A stretch of DNA of 64,000 nt, taken from Flectonema sp. DT1601 (taxonomy: Eukaryota > Euglenozoa > Diplonemea > Diplonemida > Diplonemidae). Below, one piece after another: positions 61,946 to 64,000 of the stretch (position 1 is the stretch's first letter; each line of letters opens with the position of its first letter). A program made the translations under genes and the position numbers. A model generated the notes under the pieces. That model was not told where the DNA came from and ran no database searches. It saw nothing but the letters and a program-made list of their open reading frames with translations. The stretch lies in the NCBI GenBank assembly GCA_964019425.1, contig OZ025803.1, forward strand, positions 62,001 through 126,000, in the 5' to 3' direction.

Positions 61946-62148
61946 TTCCGTCCTGGTCAAGACGCTAAACTGATTGTTTTTTCTTTAAAATAATTAAAAA
62001 GATTTAAAAAAAAAAAAAAAAAAAAAAATGAATAAACAATGTTATCATTGTTTTTTTTTCTATCGATCGACTATGTCGATTAATTTCTATTTTCCGTCCT
62101 GATCGAGACGCTAAACTGATTGTTTCCTTTTTTTAAATAATAAATAAG

Positions 62149-62177
<29 letters not shown>

Positions 62178-62181
<4 letters not shown>

Positions 62182-62304
62182 ATCTCCCTGCTATCCCTCA
62201 TATCCCCACAATAATATTATACCTTTTCATTTTCTCTTTCCTTTTCTGGTCTTTTTTTCTTTTCTTTTTTTCCTTTTTCATACAACGTTTTTTATTTATA
62301 TATT
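62178..62304 (+). repeat. Long dispersed repeat, copy 5, cut by right-end element
   Basis: Identical start (GAGCATCTCCCTGCTATCCC) to 60808, but the sequence changes abruptly after TTTATATATTA, where other copies continue the TA run. This marks the left boundary of the element at 62305. Confidence 0.8.
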
Positions 62305-64000
62305 AGTCATTCCAAAAATAACCGGCCGCGAAAACCAGTTTTGCTTCGAGCAGCCGTTGGTCAAAAATGCATCCATTTTCGAGATTTTTTTACGAGGTGG
62401 AAAGGTTCGGCCCCAATCTCTCATTTTACGCGGTGGGATTATTTTTTTTTCACTTTTTTTACTGACCGTTGGAACCCGACAGGTGCGTTATGGGTACTAA
62501 GAGAATGTCACTGCCGGCACGGAAAAGTTAATCCTGTTGCTGCATTTAATTTTTTTCTGGAAAAAAAAGGGAAATGCATCAGAGATTGGCATTTTTTCTC
62601 GTAACTACACTTATTATTCCCTTCAGCACCAGCTTAAACTTCTCTCAATGAAGTGTCACACGTGCCACGAGATGCCAGCTGAGTATGTCGTCGCGGATTT
62701 GCCAGGACCGGTAATGAGGACGCTAGATCGGAGTGGGACAAAAGGCAACATCTGCATCGCATGCCTCCGGAAATACAAACACTTCGGGAATACAAGAACC
62801 GACAAGGCGTGCTCCTCAGACAACTACAACTGCACCTCGCACACTAACGCGAAAAGACGGAATCCGAAGTTCAACAAGCTTCTTGAGCCACCCTGCCGTG
62901 ACTTCGCGGTAGTCTTGAAATCCCCGGCGTATGCTCCTCTGCGCTCAATCTGCAACGCTTGCTACCAGCGAGCAAAAAGGCTGACTAGTGATCCGCATTA
63001 CGCATCCGTCAGTATCCCTGCAGAGCCGATCAATCCGGAACCGCTCTCAGATATTTTTGAACGTGTGAAAGAATCAGTTCCTGCTGTCCGTTCTCAGTTT
63101 TTGAGACTCTGTCTCACGCTAGGCTACACTGATAGCCAGATTAATGCCCATGTCAGGGATTCTTCAATGCGTAAGCAGCTACAGAGGCTGGAACAGCACG
63201 ATCCCTCCCAATCAGTAAAGCAGCGCAGCCAAGACAGAGATATCTGGAACTTCTGGATTTCCAATGCACGCCCTGAGTCAAACCGCGTGGTCCTCAGCAA
63301 AGACTACATAACCGGCGAGACAAGTAAAGAGACAGTCCTCTATGTAAGAGAACCATACCTTGCCTTGTGGAGTGCCTTCTGCAGAACTCACGCAGCTATC
63401 TCATATGCTCAGTTTTGTGACAAAAGGCCTGCTCATGTCAAATCTTGTCCGAATAACCCTCGATGCCGTTGCAGGTGGCACATGCAAATTGCACTTATCC
63501 TTCCTGCTTATATAAGACTTGTGGGCCTGAGAAGATTTCAGCTAACCCGCTTGAGTGACCTACCACTCATACTATGTCGAGACCCGTCTTACAACTGCTT
63601 CTTTGGCCACTGCAACCAATGCAGGCCGTTGAACTTATTCTATCCCAAGGCGTTAAAATCCTGTGGATCAAAAATAGTTGAATACCAGACGTTAGGAAAC
63701 GTTAAAATTGAAAGGGCGCAGGTTATGAGACCTACATATCGCGAGGTTGCGCTGAAGCAATTTGTAGATGTGTTTCACACAGAGGTCTCGAAGTATTTGA
63801 AACACCACCACGCTCATCTTACATGTGTTGCAGCTAGGCAACAATTAACTTCTCACATTGGGGAGCACGACTGCGTACTGTACCTCGACTATGCTGCGAA
63901 GTATGTGCACGAGGTTTTCGAGCAGCTTCAAACGGACAACTATAATAAGTCCAAAACTTCGATATTTGTGGCGATGATCGGAACGCGTAAAAATGGCCAA
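62305..64000 (+). mobile_element. DNA-transposon-like element, left end to window edge
   Basis: Starts GTCATTCCAAAAATAACCGG inside a TA-rich tract of the dispersed repeat. A ~340-bp non-coding leader (62305-62647) precedes a long open frame. GC content and codon choice differ clearly from the AT-rich satellite. The right end is outside the window, so terminal repeats cannot be tested. Confidence 0.6.
62648..64000 (+). CDS. Zinc-finger/DDE-like transposase family protein, 3' part missing
   Basis: The first in-frame ATG is at 62648; 451 codons are open to the window end with no interruption. Residues 1-115 carry Cys/His pairs (CHTCHEMP, CIACLRKY, CNACYQRAKR), probably zinc-binding. Residues ~195-245 read DIWNFWISNARPESNRVVLS...YLALWSAFCRTHAAISYAQFCDKRP, then CPNNPRCRCRWHMQIAL, NCFFGHCNQC at ~320, and CVLYLDYAAKY near the edge. 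This order (F-W-x-x-x-x-R, S-Y-x-x-F-x-x-x-R-P, C-x-C-x-x-H, C-x-x-G-x-C-x-x-C, then an I-x-x-D-[FY]-[AS]-[EA]-x-Y strand) matches a large family of uncharacterised, multicopy invertebrate proteins thought to derive from DNA transposons. The D of YLDYA would be the first catalytic Asp of an RNase H-like fold. The family comparison is from memory. Confidence 0.6.
   Translation, partial: MKCHTCHEMPAEYVVADLPGPVMRTLDRSGTKGNICIACLRKYKHFGNTRTDKACSSDNYNCTSHTNAKRRNPKFNKLLEPPCRDFAVVLKSPAYAPLRSICNACYQRAKRLTSDPHYASVSIPAEPINPEPLSDIFERVKESVPAVRSQFLRLCLTLGYTDSQINAHVRDSSMRKQLQRLEQHDPSQSVKQRSQDRDIWNFWISNARPESNRVVLSKDYITGETSKETVLYVREPYLALWSAFCRTHAAISYAQFCDKRPAHVKSCPNNPRCRCRWHMQIALILPAYIRLVGLRRFQLTRLSDLPLILCRDPSYNCFFGHCNQCRPLNLFYPKALKSCGSKIVEYQTLGNVKIERAQVMRPTYREVALKQFVDVFHTEVSKYLKHHHAHLTCVAARQQLTSHIGEHDCVLYLDYAAKYVHEVFEQLQTDNYNKSKTSIFVAMIGTRKNGQ

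Larger units (their letters stand above)
52199..62304. repeat. Composite satellite array, about 40 units of ~115-150 bp
   Basis: Each unit starts AATAAACAATGTTATCATTG, where AACAATG-TTAT-CATTGTT is a perfect hairpin. Type A continues with a T run, ATCGATCGACTATGTCGAT, CTATTTTCCG, then TCCTGGTCAAGACGCTAAAC, TGATTG and T6-T10. Type B has TCGTTCGACTTTGTCGAC, CTATTTTCCG and a T run, and lacks the TCCTGGTC block. TCGAC-TAT-GTCGA and TCGAC-TTT-GTCGA are perfect 5-bp stems, and GTCCTGGTCAGGAC (some units) is a perfect inverted repeat. A and B often alternate, giving a higher-order period near 260 bp. Units are separated by A-rich stretches of variable length. The array is interrupted by at least seven unrelated insertions (listed separately). 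Confidence 0.9.

Noticed and set aside
52199-62304. CRISPR-like array
   Set aside because: The conserved units are far longer than CRISPR repeats, the spacers are A/T simple sequence, and the genome is eukaryotic.

Overview
The window is nuclear DNA of a eukaryote, most likely an aerobic protist. Splice junctions can be reconstructed (GT...AG introns of roughly 50-115 nt), and long genes read open without interruption. Marker proteins are eukaryotic: YJU2 splicing factor, UBE2Q-type E2, ATRX/ARIP4-type SNF2 helicase, DHHC acyltransferase, START protein and a nuclear-type mitochondrial ATP synthase subunit c with presequence. TAA, TAG and TGA all act as stops, so the standard code applies. I cannot name the lineage. 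A nuclear NadA (quinolinate synthase) is a useful taxonomic hint, since few eukaryotes have it.

Positions 1-49,240 are a compact gene region. Every convincing gene, about 21 in all, lies on the minus strand. From left to right: a SET-domain membrane protein (partial); a ~2,985-residue protein with a papain-like pseudopeptidase region, hemopexin-like repeats and discoidin-like modules; an MTHFSD-type folate protein; a KOW-like protein; a candidate spliced gene with a Cys motif; a ubiquitin-like/SPRY-like protein; a hypothetical protein; a secreted SGNH-like protein; NadA; a small membrane protein; a START protein; a two-domain glyoxalase I carrying a frameshift; an ATRX-like helicase; two low-complexity proteins; a DHHC acyltransferase; a TMEM237-like membrane protein; YJU2; a UBE2Q-like E2; a protein with W-rich repeats; and ATP9. 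Many start codons lie just after a pyrimidine-rich stretch ending in AG. Together with the single direction, this raises the possibility of 5'-leader introns or spliced-leader addition.

From about 46.3 kb, and fully after 49.3 kb, the window becomes repeat-rich. It holds short palindromic elements, an 0.9-kb inverted-repeat element with many subterminal CACGATTTTTCAC-type motifs, and a short phospholipase A2-like virus-derived fossil. A ~10-kb satellite array runs from 52.2 to 62.3 kb. Its ~115-150-bp units each carry two or three perfect small inverted repeats followed by T and A runs. The array is interrupted by a large-subunit rRNA fragment with an internal deletion, by tRNA-like sequences, by an inverted-repeat element with three G-run blocks, and by four copies of a ~150-bp structured repeat, one of them inverted.

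The right end (62,305-64,000) is a separate insertion into the array. It carries a 451-codon open frame that runs off the window. The frame has Cys clusters and a D-rich motif like those of a widespread, transposon-like protein family of invertebrates.

The host genes look like unrelated housekeeping and accessory functions, not one pathway. The unusual parts are the one-way gene order, the eukaryotic NadA, the giant pseudopeptidase protein and the composite satellite.
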